A DNA stretch of 64,000 nt from Myxococcota bacterium (GCA_029251165.1 JAQXDW010000028.1:30651-94650), one strand, 5' to 3'; counted from the first letter of the stretch, positions 1 through 8,462 are shown. Notes: generated from the sequence alone by a model not told the origin. Program-made: numbers and translations.

Positions 1-644
1 AGGATCTCCGCCCGGAGGATCGCCCCTGGAGCCTCTCCTGCAAAGCAGGTCTGCTCCAGCCAGTCGGTAATTGCTGCCCGACGCTGCTCTGGAAGCGGCA
101 CCCGGCAGGCCTCGTGCATCCACTGAAGCGCCGCGATCAGGGTGCGCTGCCAGCCCGCTATACAGCCGGTCGCCTCAATCACCGCGTCGAGCACCCCCTC
201 CATCCCACGGATGGAGATCGAGCCCGAGCGTCGTGCAGTGCGGATCTCGGTGAAGAGTCCCTGAAGCATGATGAGGTGCGCAGGGAGGCGCTCTGCTGCC
301 ATGAGGATCGCCGCCACCGAGCGTCCAGCCCGTGCCTCCCCCTCCCCGTCCGCCAGGAACTGCTCCAGGCTGAAGCCAGTCAGCGCGGTGTTGGCCACCG
401 ACAGCACCCCGCCATACCACGGCAGCACAGCGTGAAGCTGTCGCTCGACGAGGTCGAAGATCCGGCTCTCTCCAAGGATCTCTTCGACCTCTGGATCCCG
501 CGCGAGCTCTCGCTCGATCAGCACAGTGAGCTGCCCGGTGAGGGAATCGCGCACCGGCGCTAGCGGCGCCTCCCGGAGGAGGCTCATCAGGACCGGCCAG
601 GGATGGCTTCCTGCACCGACGCGCTGGTAGTCCTGTGCCCACAT
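1..644 (-). CDS. Hypothetical protein, 3' part beyond window edge
   Basis: The frame opens at ATG 644 on the minus strand and stays open to the left edge, so the first 214 residues are visible and the C-terminus is missing. The visible part is rich in Leu, Ala, Glu and Arg and looks all-helical (for example SLTGQLTVLIERELARDPEV near residue 37). There is no signal peptide, clear membrane span or motif I recognise. No strong ribosome binding site precedes the ATG. The residue pattern (amphipathic helices, conserved-looking Trp/Tyr pair in LPWYGG) is that of a real protein, and it beats the opposite-strand frame at 114-563. Function unknown; a TetR C-terminal domain or other helical bundle cannot be excluded. 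Confidence 0.6.
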   Translation of the reverse strand, partial: MWAQDYQRVGAGSHPWPVLMSLLREAPLAPVRDSLTGQLTVLIERELARDPEVEEILGESRIFDLVERQLHAVLPWYGGVLSVANTALTGFSLEQFLADGEGEARAGRSVAAILMAAERLPAHLIMLQGLFTEIRTARRSGSISIRGMEGVLDAVIEATGCIAGWQRTLIAALQWMHEACRVPLPEQRRAAITDWLEQTCFAGEAPGAILRAEI

Positions 645-816
645 GACTGAAGGGTAGCACCGTTGTCGCTTGGAGCGTGGTCTGGAGTGCCGGCTGGCTT
701 CATTGCGGCGAGCCCGTTCTCCGGTCGTGAGCGAGGGGCACAGGCGGCTCCGAGCCACTTAGAGCAGTGAATGGAGCCGCAGCCGAGGACCTCGCGCGCG
801 CAGAGAAGCTCAGGAC

Positions 817-3114
817 TCAATACCCCCGAAGCGCCGCCCAGCGATCACGGTGCCAGTCCGCCGTCCCGAAGGTCTCCGCAGCCACCCGTGCGCGCTTGAG
901 GAACATCCCGGCGTCGTGCTCGTCGGTCATGCCGATGCCGCCATGCAGCTGGATGGCCTCCAGCGCGGTGTGCTCGAACACCTCACTGCACCGCACCTTC
1001 GCCATCGAGGCATGCGCGGCGAGGTGCGCCGGCTCGGTGTCGGCGATCCGGGCCGCCGCGCCGACCGCTGCCCGGCACAGCTCGATGTCGATGTACAGCC
1101 GAGCCGCCCGGTGCTGGAGCGCCTGGAAGCTGCCGATGGGCCGCTTGAACTGCTGACGGGTCTTCAGGTAGCGCAGGGTCTCGGCAAAGATCGCCTGCAT
1201 TCCACCCAGCATCTCTGCGCACAGCGCGATCGTCGCGCGATCCCGTGCGGCGGGCAGCCGCCTGGCATCGACGGGCTGTCCGACAGCACCGCTCAGCACC
1301 ACCCGACCGCTGTCCCGGCCATCCAGCCGGCGCTCGGCGCGAACCGTGACCCCCTCGGCAGCCGCATCCACCAGCACCAGCACCGGCGCGCCGTCCGCAT
1401 CGATCGCGGTCACCAGAAACGCCGAGGCCGCCGCAGCATCGAGCACTGCGGACTTCTCACCGGTCAGGCTCAGCCCGCCGCTGGTCTCGACCGCAGCGGT
1501 CTCGTGGACGCCGCGTCGGGCGCGGGGCTCGTGGTCCGCCAGGGCGATGACCCTGCCCTCCACAATGGCCGCGAGCTGCGCGGGATCGTGGCCGAACACT
1601 TCGGTCGAGAGAGCGACGGAGAGGATGGGGCTCGGGGTGAGGCGTGCGCCGAGGTGCTCGCAGACCAGGGCCAGCTCCGTCATCCCCAGGCCAAACCCGC
1701 CAGCGTCCTCTCCGACCAACAGCGCCGACCATCCCAGCTCGACCATCTGCGCCCACAGCGCCGGGTCGTGCGGCGTTGCGGCGTCTCGCATGGCGCGCGC
1801 GAGCGCGATCGGGGCGCTGCTGGCGAGGAAGTCGCGCGCAGCACCTTGGATCATCTCCTGCTCTTCGGTCAGGAGGCTGGCGGCAGCCGGGGCACTTCCG
1901 GCGGGAGTGACCTTGCCGGAGGAGGACAGCCGGGGAAGTCCGAGGACAGTGGTGGCGATGATGTTGAGCTGCACCTCCGAGGTGCCGCCCTCGATGGTGT
2001 TTCCGCGAGAGCGCAGCCAGGTGCGCGCCAGCGCGTGGTCAGTGGGAGAATCACTCTCCCAGTAGAGCCCCTCCAAGCCGAGGATGCGCTGCGCGAGGGT
2101 CCAGCGCTCCTGGTTCAGCTCGGTGCCGAACACCTTGACGATGCTTGTCTCCGGACCGGGGCTTCCGCCGCGCTGGAGGGTCTCCCGGATCCGAGCGAGG
2201 GTGAGCCGGCCGATCCGGCGGGTGATCTCATGGTCCGCCACTGCTGCCCGAAGGATCGGATCGGCCAGCTTGCCGGAGGCGTCGACACCGATGCGGTCGA
2301 TGGCGTGGTCTCTCAGCGAGAAGCTGGCGAGGATCGTCGGCCGAGAGCCGCCGTTGATGATCGCCTCGCCGATCGAGTCGCGCTCGTGCCCGAGCAGCGC
2401 CCGGGCGACCTGCCAGCCGGCATTGATCTCGCCGACCACGTTGGCCACGGGCACCCGCACGTCGGTGAGGAAAGTCTCGCAGAACGGCGAGGAGCCGCTG
2501 ATCAGCTCGATGGGACGGACCTCAATGCCGGGAGTGGAGATGTCGATGAGCAGGAACGTGATGCCGCTGTGCTTGGTCGGTGCGGTGCGCACGAGGCAGA
2601 AGATCCAGTCGGCCTTGTCCGCGAAGCTCGTCCAGATCTTCTGTCCGTTGACCACGAAGTGATCGCCGTCCCGCTCCGCTCGGCACGCCAGGGCCGCCAG
2701 ATCCGAGCCCGCGCCCGGCTCGGAGTACCCCTGGCACCAGCGGACCTTGCCCCGCGCGATGGCTGTGAGGTGCCTCAGCTTTTGCGCCTCGTTGCCATAA
2801 TTGAGGATGATCGGCCCGATCATGGACAGCCCAAAGCCCACCAGCGGGCGGGGAATTCCGCGCTGGTTCAGCTCGGCGTTCAGGATCGCGCCCTGCTCAC
2901 GGGTCAGCCCGCCGCCGCCATACGCGACCGGCCAGGTCGGCGCGGTCCAGCCCCTCTGGAGCGCAGCCTCAAACCACGCGATGTGGTCGGCAGAGGAGTA
3001 GCCGGAGTCCTGACCGCCCCAGTGCCCCTGGAACGGTGAGGTCGCCGTGCCCCACAGCGCGCGCGGCGCATGCGCCTCGATGAATGCCACCACCTCAGCC
3101 CGGAAGTCGCTCAT
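817..3114 (-). CDS. Fused double acyl-CoA dehydrogenase (two ACAD domains)
   Basis: A 765-residue flavoprotein made of two complete acyl-CoA dehydrogenase domains, about 1-395 and 412-765. It should oxidise acyl-CoA to 2-enoyl-CoA using FAD. Domain 1 carries the FAD/substrate motif CQGYSEPGAGSDLAAL (127-142) and the catalytic-type Glu375 in NTIEGGTSEVQ. Domain 2 ends in the family signature LHGGIGMTDEHD but lacks an equivalent EGG motif, so it probably completes FAD sites without its own base. In actinobacterial steroid degradation such pairs (ChsE/FadE) are separate genes forming alpha2beta2 enzymes; here they are fused. The start MSDFRAEVV is preferred to an ORF running 80 codons further upstream because that extension overlaps the dehydrogenase upstream and looks non-coding. 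It is the last gene of a leftward operon, 13 nt after the KstD-like gene. Confidence 0.9.
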   Translation of the reverse strand: MSDFRAEVVAFIEAHAPRALWGTATSPFQGHWGGQDSGYSSADHIAWFEAALQRGWTAPTWPVAYGGGGLTREQGAILNAELNQRGIPRPLVGFGLSMIGPIILNYGNEAQKLRHLTAIARGKVRWCQGYSEPGAGSDLAALACRAERDGDHFVVNGQKIWTSFADKADWIFCLVRTAPTKHSGITFLLIDISTPGIEVRPIELISGSSPFCETFLTDVRVPVANVVGEINAGWQVARALLGHERDSIGEAIINGGSRPTILASFSLRDHAIDRIGVDASGKLADPILRAAVADHEITRRIGRLTLARIRETLQRGGSPGPETSIVKVFGTELNQERWTLAQRILGLEGLYWESDSPTDHALARTWLRSRGNTIEGGTSEVQLNIIATTVLGLPRLSSSGKVTPAGSAPAAASLLTEEQEMIQGAARDFLASSAPIALARAMRDAATPHDPALWAQMVELGWSALLVGEDAGGFGLGMTELALVCEHLGARLTPSPILSVALSTEVFGHDPAQLAAIVEGRVIALADHEPRARRGVHETAAVETSGGLSLTGEKSAVLDAAAASAFLVTAIDADGAPVLVLVDAAAEGVTVRAERRLDGRDSGRVVLSGAVGQPVDARRLPAARDRATIALCAEMLGGMQAIFAETLRYLKTRQQFKRPIGSFQALQHRAARLYIDIELCRAAVGAAARIADTEPAHLAAHASMAKVRCSEVFEHTALEAIQLHGGIGMTDEHDAGMFLKRARVAAETFGTADWHRDRWAALRGY

Positions 3115-3127
3115 GTCTGCTCTCTGT

Positions 3128-4798
3128 CTATGAATTGTCCGCTGCGGCCTCGGCAGCCAGGAAGCCAACCACCAGCGCCGGGCCGATGGTTCCCCCGGCG
3201 CCGGGGTAGGTCTTGCCCATGACCGGGGCGGCGCAGTTTCCGGCCGCGTACAGGCCGGGGATCGGGGCATCGGCGGCATCGAGCACGCGGCCTCGGGTGT
3301 CGACCACCAGGCCGCCCTTGGTGCCGAGATCGCCAGGATAGACCCGGACGGCATAGAAAGGCGGGGTCTCTAGGCGACCGAGGCAGGGGTTGGGGGTGAC
3401 CCGTGGATCGCCGTAGTAGCGATCCGACAGGCTCACGCCGCGACTGAAGTCCGTGTCGATGCCGGTGTCCGCCATGCCGTTGAACCGCTCGACGGTGCCC
3501 AGGAGGGCCTGAGCGGGCACCTCACAGGCCTCCGCGAGCCCAGCGAGGGTGTCCGACTTCTTGAGGAAGCCACGGATGAACTTCTTGCTGACCCGCTTGT
3601 CCGGCACGGCGTAGCCTGGCGCGAGCGGACCGACCGGGTAGTTGCGGCGGAAGGTGGCGTCGAAGACCAGCCATGCCGGTGCAGAGTCCGCAGCGTACAT
3701 GCCCTCCACCACGTCGAGGTAGGGAGCGGCCTCGTTGGTGAAGCGCTGCCCGGAGTCGTTGACCATCATCGAGTGCGGCAGGTTCTTCTCCACCACGATC
3801 ACCCAGGCCAGCTCCTGCCGGGGGATGCGAATGGTCGGGGTCCACCACGCCTTGTCCATGTGGACCAGCCGCCCCCCGGCAGACACGCCCATGCGGTGAC
3901 CGTCGCCGAGGCTGCGGAGGTTGCCGGCGCTCCACTCATCGGTGATCGGAGCGGGCTGGTGCGCTTCTCGCATCGCCTTGTTGCGAGAGAAGCCGCCGGC
4001 CGACAGCAGCACACCCTTGCGGGCACCGATGCGCAGTGTCTCGCCGTCTTTCTCGGCGACGACGCCAACCACTCGACCATCCTCGACGATGAGATCCGTC
4101 ACGGTAGTGGACAGGCTGAGCTCGACATTGCGGTCCTGCAGGGAGCGTCGCAGCCGGGCGATCAGGGCATTTCCAGCCGTCAGCCGGGGATCCCGCCCCC
4201 ACTTCCGGCGGGCCAGGAGGCTGAGGCCCGCCGACAGCAGGCGCTTGACCAGCAGCAGCTTGCTCTGCCAGGTGTTCGCCAGGAGCGTGTGGGCCTCGCG
4301 CGCGGTGAGTCCGAAGATGCCCATGACCTGCGACTGGGGATGTGGTGGGCGAATGCGGCGGAATTCCTCGCCGAGCTCGCGCCCATCAAACGGGGTGCAC
4401 TCCATCGAGCGCCCCCCCGGCTTGCCGCCCGCGACCTCCGGGTAGTAGTCGCAGTATTTCTCCAGCGCCTCGAACCGGACCGCAGTCTTCTCCTCCAGGT
4501 ACTCCACCATCCGGCGAGACTCGGTGACGTAGCCCCGGAGAATCTCATCGGGGGTGGAGTCGCCGACGATGTTGCGCAGGTAGGTCAGGGCGTCTTCGGG
4601 GCTGTCAGTGACCCCCCGGCCGGCCATGTGCGGGTTGTTCGGTACCCAGCAGACCCCACCAGACATCGCGGTAGAGCCGCCGTAGCAATCGGTGGCCTCT
4701 AAGAGAAGCGCCTCGAGTCCGAGGTCTGCGGCGCGGAGGCCAGCGGCCATTGCTGCAGCACCGCTGCCGATGGCGATGAAGTCGACAGTGCGGTCCAT
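3128..4798 (-). CDS. 3-ketosteroid delta1-dehydrogenase-like FAD enzyme (KstD family)
   Basis: A 556-residue FAD-binding-2 flavoprotein. The N-terminal Rossmann motif is GSGAAAMAAG (11-20), followed by YGGSTAMSGG. Residues that match the catalytic set described for KstD (Tyr119, Tyr318, Tyr487, Gly491 in Rhodococcus) are visible: DYYPE with Tyr118/119, the Tyr in RFTNEAAPY, and Tyr531/Gly535 in YPGAGGTIGP. That supports 1(2)-dehydrogenation of a 3-ketosteroid A ring, although a delta4-(5alpha)-dehydrogenase or another 3-keto substrate is possible. The ATG overlaps the upstream hydratase stop (TAATG), so translation is probably coupled. It lies between an enoyl-CoA hydratase and a fused acyl-CoA dehydrogenase and faces a Rieske oxygenase. 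This is the classic pairing of KstD with 9alpha-hydroxylase for opening ring B. Confidence 0.85.
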   Translation of the reverse strand: MDRTVDFIAIGSGAAAMAAGLRAADLGLEALLLEATDCYGGSTAMSGGVCWVPNNPHMAGRGVTDSPEDALTYLRNIVGDSTPDEILRGYVTESRRMVEYLEEKTAVRFEALEKYCDYYPEVAGGKPGGRSMECTPFDGRELGEEFRRIRPPHPQSQVMGIFGLTAREAHTLLANTWQSKLLLVKRLLSAGLSLLARRKWGRDPRLTAGNALIARLRRSLQDRNVELSLSTTVTDLIVEDGRVVGVVAEKDGETLRIGARKGVLLSAGGFSRNKAMREAHQPAPITDEWSAGNLRSLGDGHRMGVSAGGRLVHMDKAWWTPTIRIPRQELAWVIVVEKNLPHSMMVNDSGQRFTNEAAPYLDVVEGMYAADSAPAWLVFDATFRRNYPVGPLAPGYAVPDKRVSKKFIRGFLKKSDTLAGLAEACEVPAQALLGTVERFNGMADTGIDTDFSRGVSLSDRYYGDPRVTPNPCLGRLETPPFYAVRVYPGDLGTKGGLVVDTRGRVLDAADAPIPGLYAAGNCAAPVMGKTYPGAGGTIGPALVVGFLAAEAAADNS

Positions 4799-5592
4799 TA
4801 CTTCCCCTTGAACACCGGCTTGCGCTTCTCGGCGAAGGCGCGCGCGCCCTCCCGGGCATCTTCAGACTTGAACACCGGCCAGCCCAGCTTCAGCTCGTGG
4901 GCCAGCCCGTCCGCCTCAGTCATCTCGGCAGTCTCGACGATGGACTTCTTGATCGCCTGGACCGCCAGCGGGCCATTCCCGGCGATGATCTTCGCCAGAC
5001 GCTTCGCCTCGCTGAGGGCCTCTCCAGCATTCACCACCCGACCAATGAGCCCCATCTCCAGAGCCTCCTGGGCAGAGAACCGCTCGCCGAGCAGCAAGAC
5101 CTCCATCGCCTTTGTGAACGACACCTGGCGCTGGAGCCGCACCGTGGAGCCCCCCAGCGGGAACAGCCCGAGCCTCGCCTCGGTCAGCCCGAACTGCGCG
5201 CTGCGACCGGCGACCCGGATGTCAGTGGCCTGGAGGATCTCGGTCCCGCCAGCCAGGGCGAACCCCTCCACCGCCGCGATGATCGGCTTGGTGACGCGAT
5301 GCCCCCGCAGCATCGCCTTCCAGTGCAGCTCCGGATCGGCCTTGAACCGATTCTTCCAGGGGTCTTCTTCGTTGTCCTGGTGCATCATCTTGAGGTCTGA
5401 GCCCGCACAGAAGCTGCTGCCGGCACCAGTGAGGATGCAGACGAAGATCTCGGGATCGTCGTTGACCTGCTCCCAGGCATCCGCGAGGCGCGCCATCATC
5501 TCCAGCGACCAGGCGTTCCTCGCCTCAGGGCGGTTCATGGTGATGGTGAGGATGGATCCGTCGCGGTCGAGCAGCAGGTGGGGTTCAGCCAA
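4798..5592 (-). CDS. Enoyl-CoA hydratase/isomerase (crotonase family)
   Basis: A 264-residue crotonase. Oxyanion-hole regions are seen in GAGSSFCAGSDL and EGFALAGGTE. Both hydratase glutamates appear to be present: FGLTEARLGLFPLGG (E144-type) and KAMEVLLLG (E164-type), so hydration of 2-enoyl-CoA is likely rather than a side activity. I choose TTG at 5592 because it follows AGAGGA by 6 nt. The longer frame, opening with GTG at 5628, has no such site and lies inside the operator. It is the first gene of the leftward operon with the KstD-like and acyl-CoA dehydrogenase genes, transcribed from the divergent promoter shared with the Rieske gene. Role inferred: beta-oxidation of a steroid side chain or ring fragment. 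Confidence 0.88.
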   Translation of the reverse strand: MAEPHLLLDRDGSILTITMNRPEARNAWSLEMMARLADAWEQVNDDPEIFVCILTGAGSSFCAGSDLKMMHQDNEEDPWKNRFKADPELHWKAMLRGHRVTKPIIAAVEGFALAGGTEILQATDIRVAGRSAQFGLTEARLGLFPLGGSTVRLQRQVSFTKAMEVLLLGERFSAQEALEMGLIGRVVNAGEALSEAKRLAKIIAGNGPLAVQAIKKSIVETAEMTEADGLAHELKLGWPVFKSEDAREGARAFAEKRKPVFKGK

Positions 5593-5619
5593 GGCAAATC
5601 CTCTGGTTTCAGGTGGGAA

Positions 5620-5648
5620 GTAGAACACGTTTCACAACCGGTGGACAA
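5620..5648 (-). promoter_or_regulatory. Putative promoter of the hydratase-KstD-ACAD operon
   Basis: On the minus strand TTGTCC (5648-5643) and TTCTAC (5625-5620) are 17 nt apart, a plausible sigma-70 -35/-10 pair. The -10 lies inside the left KstR-like operator, so a bound repressor would block it. The elements are moderate matches only. Confidence 0.4.
5621..5634. promoter_or_regulatory. KstR-like operator, left copy
   Basis: TAGAACACGTTTCA fits the published KstR consensus TnnAACnnGTTnnA at every fixed position. With two flanking bases (5619-5634) it forms a perfect 16-bp inverted repeat with the copy at 5656-5671. It lies in the leader and -10 region of the leftward hydratase operon. KstR is the TetR-family repressor of cholesterol catabolism in mycobacteria and rhodococci; the cognate regulator is not in this window. 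Confidence 0.7.
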
Positions 5649-5670
5649 CCGAAAATGAAACGTGTTCTAC
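5642..5670 (+). promoter_or_regulatory. Putative promoter of the Rieske oxygenase gene
   Basis: TGGACA (5642-5647) and TTCTAC (5665-5670) are separated by 17 nt. The layout mirrors the minus-strand promoter, and the two -35 elements overlap. The -10 is covered by the right KstR-like operator. Confidence 0.4.
5656..5669. promoter_or_regulatory. KstR-like operator, right copy
   Basis: TGAAACGTGTTCTA fits TnnAACnnGTTnnA. It is the inverted partner of the 5621-5634 site, and the 16-bp repeats are separated by 21 bp. It lies 28 bp upstream of the Rieske start codon. Confidence 0.7.
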
Positions 5671-5697
5671 TCTGGGGCAATCGTGAGGAGAGCAAGC

Positions 5698-6633
5698 ATG
5701 AGCGATCGATTCCCGTTTCCTATTCCCAACGGCTGGTTTCAGGTGGAGTGGTCTCATGAGCTGAAGGCCGGAGACGTCAAGCCGCTGAAGTACTTCGGCA
5801 AGGACCTCGTGCTGTTTCGCGATGAAGACGGCGCTGCACACCTCCTCGACGCCTTCTGTCCGCACCTCGGGGCTCACCTCGGCCACGGCGGAACGGTGGA
5901 CGGTAAGAACATCGTCTGCCCGTTCCATGCTTGGAAATTCAACGGAAGCGGTACCTGCTCGGCGATCCCATATGCCGACAAGATCCCGAAGCAGGCAAAG
6001 CTGAAGGCATGGACCATCGTCGAGCGCAACGGAATGATTGTTGCTTGGCATCACGGCGACGGAGCACCGCCGCAGTGGGAGGTGCCGACGTTTCCTGAGC
6101 TTGGCGATTCGGACTGGAGCGATCCAGACCATCGGATGTGGACGGTCGGAACCTGCAACCAAGAGATGGCAGAGAACGCTGTGGACACCGCGCACTTCTT
6201 CTACCTGCACGGCACCGCAGAGATGCCGAAGTCCGAGGCGAAGATCATCGACCAGCACACCCTCCATGTTGTGGCGCAGACGGTGATGGCCACCAAGCAC
6301 GGTCCGGTCCCCGGTCAGATCGACGTGTACGAGTACGGCTTCGGAATCAACACGACGCGCTTCACCGGCCTCGTCGAGACGTTCCTGATGTCGAGCAACA
6401 CGCCGATCGATGAGAACTCGTGCGATCTGCGGTTCACGTTTGTGGTGAAGAAGTTCGGAAACAACGACATCACGCGCGGGATCGGTCGGGCATATGTGAA
6501 GGAGATTGCCCGGCAGCTGGAGCAGGACATCCCGGTCTGGGAGAACAAGAGGTACCTGCCGCGGCCGGTTCTGGTGGCGGAAGACGGGCCGATCGGGCTG
6601 TTCCGAACGTGGGCAAAGGGGCAGTACTCCTGA
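5698..6633 (+). CDS. Rieske non-haem iron oxygenase, KshA-like
   Basis: A 311-residue terminal oxygenase. The Rieske [2Fe-2S] ligands are Cys54-x-His56 and Cys74-x2-His77 (CPH...CPFHAW). The mononuclear iron site is N160-x2-D163-x2-H166-x4-H171 (ENAVDTAHFFYLHG), with a likely third ligand Asp in QDIPVWENK. The HFFYLH block is close to that of 3-ketosteroid 9alpha-hydroxylase oxygenase (KshA), but this protein is shorter than typical KshA, mainly in the C-terminal domain. ATG 5698 is used because GAGGAGA sits just upstream; the longer frame begins inside the operator. No ferredoxin reductase (KshB) is encoded nearby, so electrons must come from elsewhere. Divergent from the KstD operon and under a paired KstR-like site. 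Confidence 0.85.
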   Translation: MSDRFPFPIPNGWFQVEWSHELKAGDVKPLKYFGKDLVLFRDEDGAAHLLDAFCPHLGAHLGHGGTVDGKNIVCPFHAWKFNGSGTCSAIPYADKIPKQAKLKAWTIVERNGMIVAWHHGDGAPPQWEVPTFPELGDSDWSDPDHRMWTVGTCNQEMAENAVDTAHFFYLHGTAEMPKSEAKIIDQHTLHVVAQTVMATKHGPVPGQIDVYEYGFGINTTRFTGLVETFLMSSNTPIDENSCDLRFTFVVKKFGNNDITRGIGRAYVKEIARQLEQDIPVWENKRYLPRPVLVAEDGPIGLFRTWAKGQYS

Positions 6634-6730
6634 GCGGCTCCCCATTCGACACCCGACGTCGCTCCCTGGTGGGCTGCCGAGGAGGCGTGTAGAGGCCGGC
6701 GTACCCCGGCTGGAAGAGACCAGCAGCCCG

Positions 6731-8257
6731 CTACATCAGGCGCTTCAGCGGTGTCTTCCAGATCCACTGGATCGCCTTCTTCAGGTGCCCCTCCTTCTCG
6801 TTGGTGTACGGGTACCAGACGAACTCTTCCTTCTGACCAAACCGATCCGCGATCACCGGCTTGGCATGGCAGAATCCCCGCAGCCCAATCTCTCCGTTCA
6901 CCCGTCCGACGCCGCTGTGCTTCACCCCACCAAACGGCAGCTCCAGCGCCCCGTACGTGATCGATGAGTCGTTGATGATCACCGCGCCGGCCTCCAGGCG
7001 CTCGGCCAGCCGCTCCCCCTTCGCGCGGTCCTTCGTCCACAGCGTGGCGCCGAGGCCGAACCGGGTGTCGTTCGCCATCGCGATCGCCTCATCCTCATCG
7101 GCGACCACCATCACCGGCAGGATCGGCCCGAACGTCTCCTCGGTCATCACCTTCATCTCATGGGTCACCCCCACCAGCAGCGTCGGCTGGAAGAAGTGCT
7201 CGCCGACCGCGCTCCGACCGCCCCCGACCAGCGCCTTCGCGCCCCTCGCGACGGCATCGTTGACGTGGTCCTCGACGATCTCAAGCTGCCGGGTCGAGAT
7301 GAACGGACCGATGTCGTACTCCCCCTCATGCCCGACCTTCAGCGCCGCGACCTTCTCCGTGAGCTTGCCGATGAATTCTTCTGCGACCGCCTCCACCACG
7401 TAGATGCGCTCGGTCGAGGAGCAGAACTGGCCGCCGTTCATCATGCCGCCGAACACCGCCCCGCCGACCGCGCGGTCGATGTCTGCGTCGGCACAGACCA
7501 CCATCGGATCCTTACCGCCGAGCTCCAGGGTGCAGGGGATGAGGTTGTGACCACACGCCGCGCCGACCTTGCGGCCGGTGGCCACGCTGCCGGTGAACGA
7601 GATCTTGTCGACCCCCGAGTCGATCAGCGCCGCGCCGGTCTCGCCATCCCCGAGGAGGATCTGGACCAGACCATCCGGCAGCCCAGCCTCGGCGAACAAC
7701 TCGCCGACCAAGACGCCAGAGTCCGGGGTGACCTCTGAGGGCTTGATGAGGACGGCGTTGCCGGCCATTAGCGCCTGGACGGTGGGGTTGAGCGAGAGGA
7801 TGAACGGACCGTTCCAGGGGGTGATGACCCCGACAACGCCCAGCGGAGTGAAGGTGAGCTTCGCCCGCTTCATGCGGAGGAGGTGGAGCCCGACCGCGCG
7901 CGGACGCAGCATGCGCTCAGCCCGACGGGAGTAGAAGTTCAGCGAGTCGCAGGCGGCGAAGATCTCCATCATCGTCGTCTCCATCCGGCTGCGACCGGTC
8001 TCGGCGACGATGCGATCGATGAAGGCTTCCTGCTTCTCGATCAGGATCGCGAGGGCGCGCTGGAGGATGGCGGTGCGCTCAGGGAATGAAGTCTTCGCCC
8101 AGGCTGCCTGCGCTGTCCGCGCACGCTCCATCGCAACAGCGACGTCCGCAGCAGTGGTGACGTCGAACTCCTTGAGCACCCGGTGGCTGACCGGACAGCG
8201 GGTTCTGAGGCGGCGGTGGCCGCTCACGGACGGTTCAACGGACTCGACGAATGCCAC
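6731..8257 (-). CDS. NAD(P)-dependent aldehyde dehydrogenase
   Basis: A 508-residue aldehyde dehydrogenase superfamily enzyme that oxidises an aldehyde to the acid. The general-base Glu245 lies in LELGGKD and the nucleophile Cys279 in NGGQFCSST; the cofactor motif FTGSVATGR is intact. The start is GTG 8257, preceded by AGGAG at 7 nt. The gene stands alone and leftward, converging on the Rieske gene. A KstR-like palindrome lies 37 bp upstream, so I infer that it serves the same steroid pathway, perhaps oxidising an aldehyde made during side-chain or ring cleavage. The exact substrate cannot be read from sequence. Confidence 0.9.
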   Translation of the reverse strand: MAFVESVEPSVSGHRRLRTRCPVSHRVLKEFDVTTAADVAVAMERARTAQAAWAKTSFPERTAILQRALAILIEKQEAFIDRIVAETGRSRMETTMMEIFAACDSLNFYSRRAERMLRPRAVGLHLLRMKRAKLTFTPLGVVGVITPWNGPFILSLNPTVQALMAGNAVLIKPSEVTPDSGVLVGELFAEAGLPDGLVQILLGDGETGAALIDSGVDKISFTGSVATGRKVGAACGHNLIPCTLELGGKDPMVVCADADIDRAVGGAVFGGMMNGGQFCSSTERIYVVEAVAEEFIGKLTEKVAALKVGHEGEYDIGPFISTRQLEIVEDHVNDAVARGAKALVGGGRSAVGEHFFQPTLLVGVTHEMKVMTEETFGPILPVMVVADEDEAIAMANDTRFGLGATLWTKDRAKGERLAERLEAGAVIINDSSITYGALELPFGGVKHSGVGRVNGEIGLRGFCHAKPVIADRFGQKEEFVWYPYTNEKEGHLKKAIQWIWKTPLKRLM

Positions 8258-8293
8258 GGTCAGACTCCTGGGGCTGCCCCCGAGCTTATCGCG

Positions 8294-8315
8294 AAACTGA
8301 AACGTGTTTCAGTTT
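8294..8315. promoter_or_regulatory. KstR-like operator upstream of the aldehyde dehydrogenase
   Basis: Perfect 10-bp arms AAACTGAAAC and GTTTCAGTTT flank a GT centre. The core TGAAACGTGTTTCA fits TnnAACnnGTTnnA. This is the most symmetric of the three sites found at 5.6 and 8.3 kb. Confidence 0.72.
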
Positions 8316-8462
8316 TTGCACACCGGCAGCGCGCCCAGGGCCGCACAGCCGACAGGAGACGGCTCCGTCTGCTCCGCCGGCCGCGCATGCAGCGGCGTGA
8401 AAGTGGACTGTGCTGCCATCGGGACTGGTTGGCTATAGAGTGGTCCACCAAGGAGAGCCTCC

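Noticed and set aside
114..563. Plus-strand frame at the left edge
   Set aside because: The minus-strand frame running through the edge has better amino acid composition and helix pattern.
850..3039. 729-residue open frame antisense to the acyl-CoA dehydrogenase
   Set aside because: It is a GC-rich shadow frame: the opposite strand has clear ACAD motifs, and this translation is Arg/Gly/Asp-rich without any family pattern. Similar long shadows oppose pckA, trkA, gldG and the giant repeat protein.
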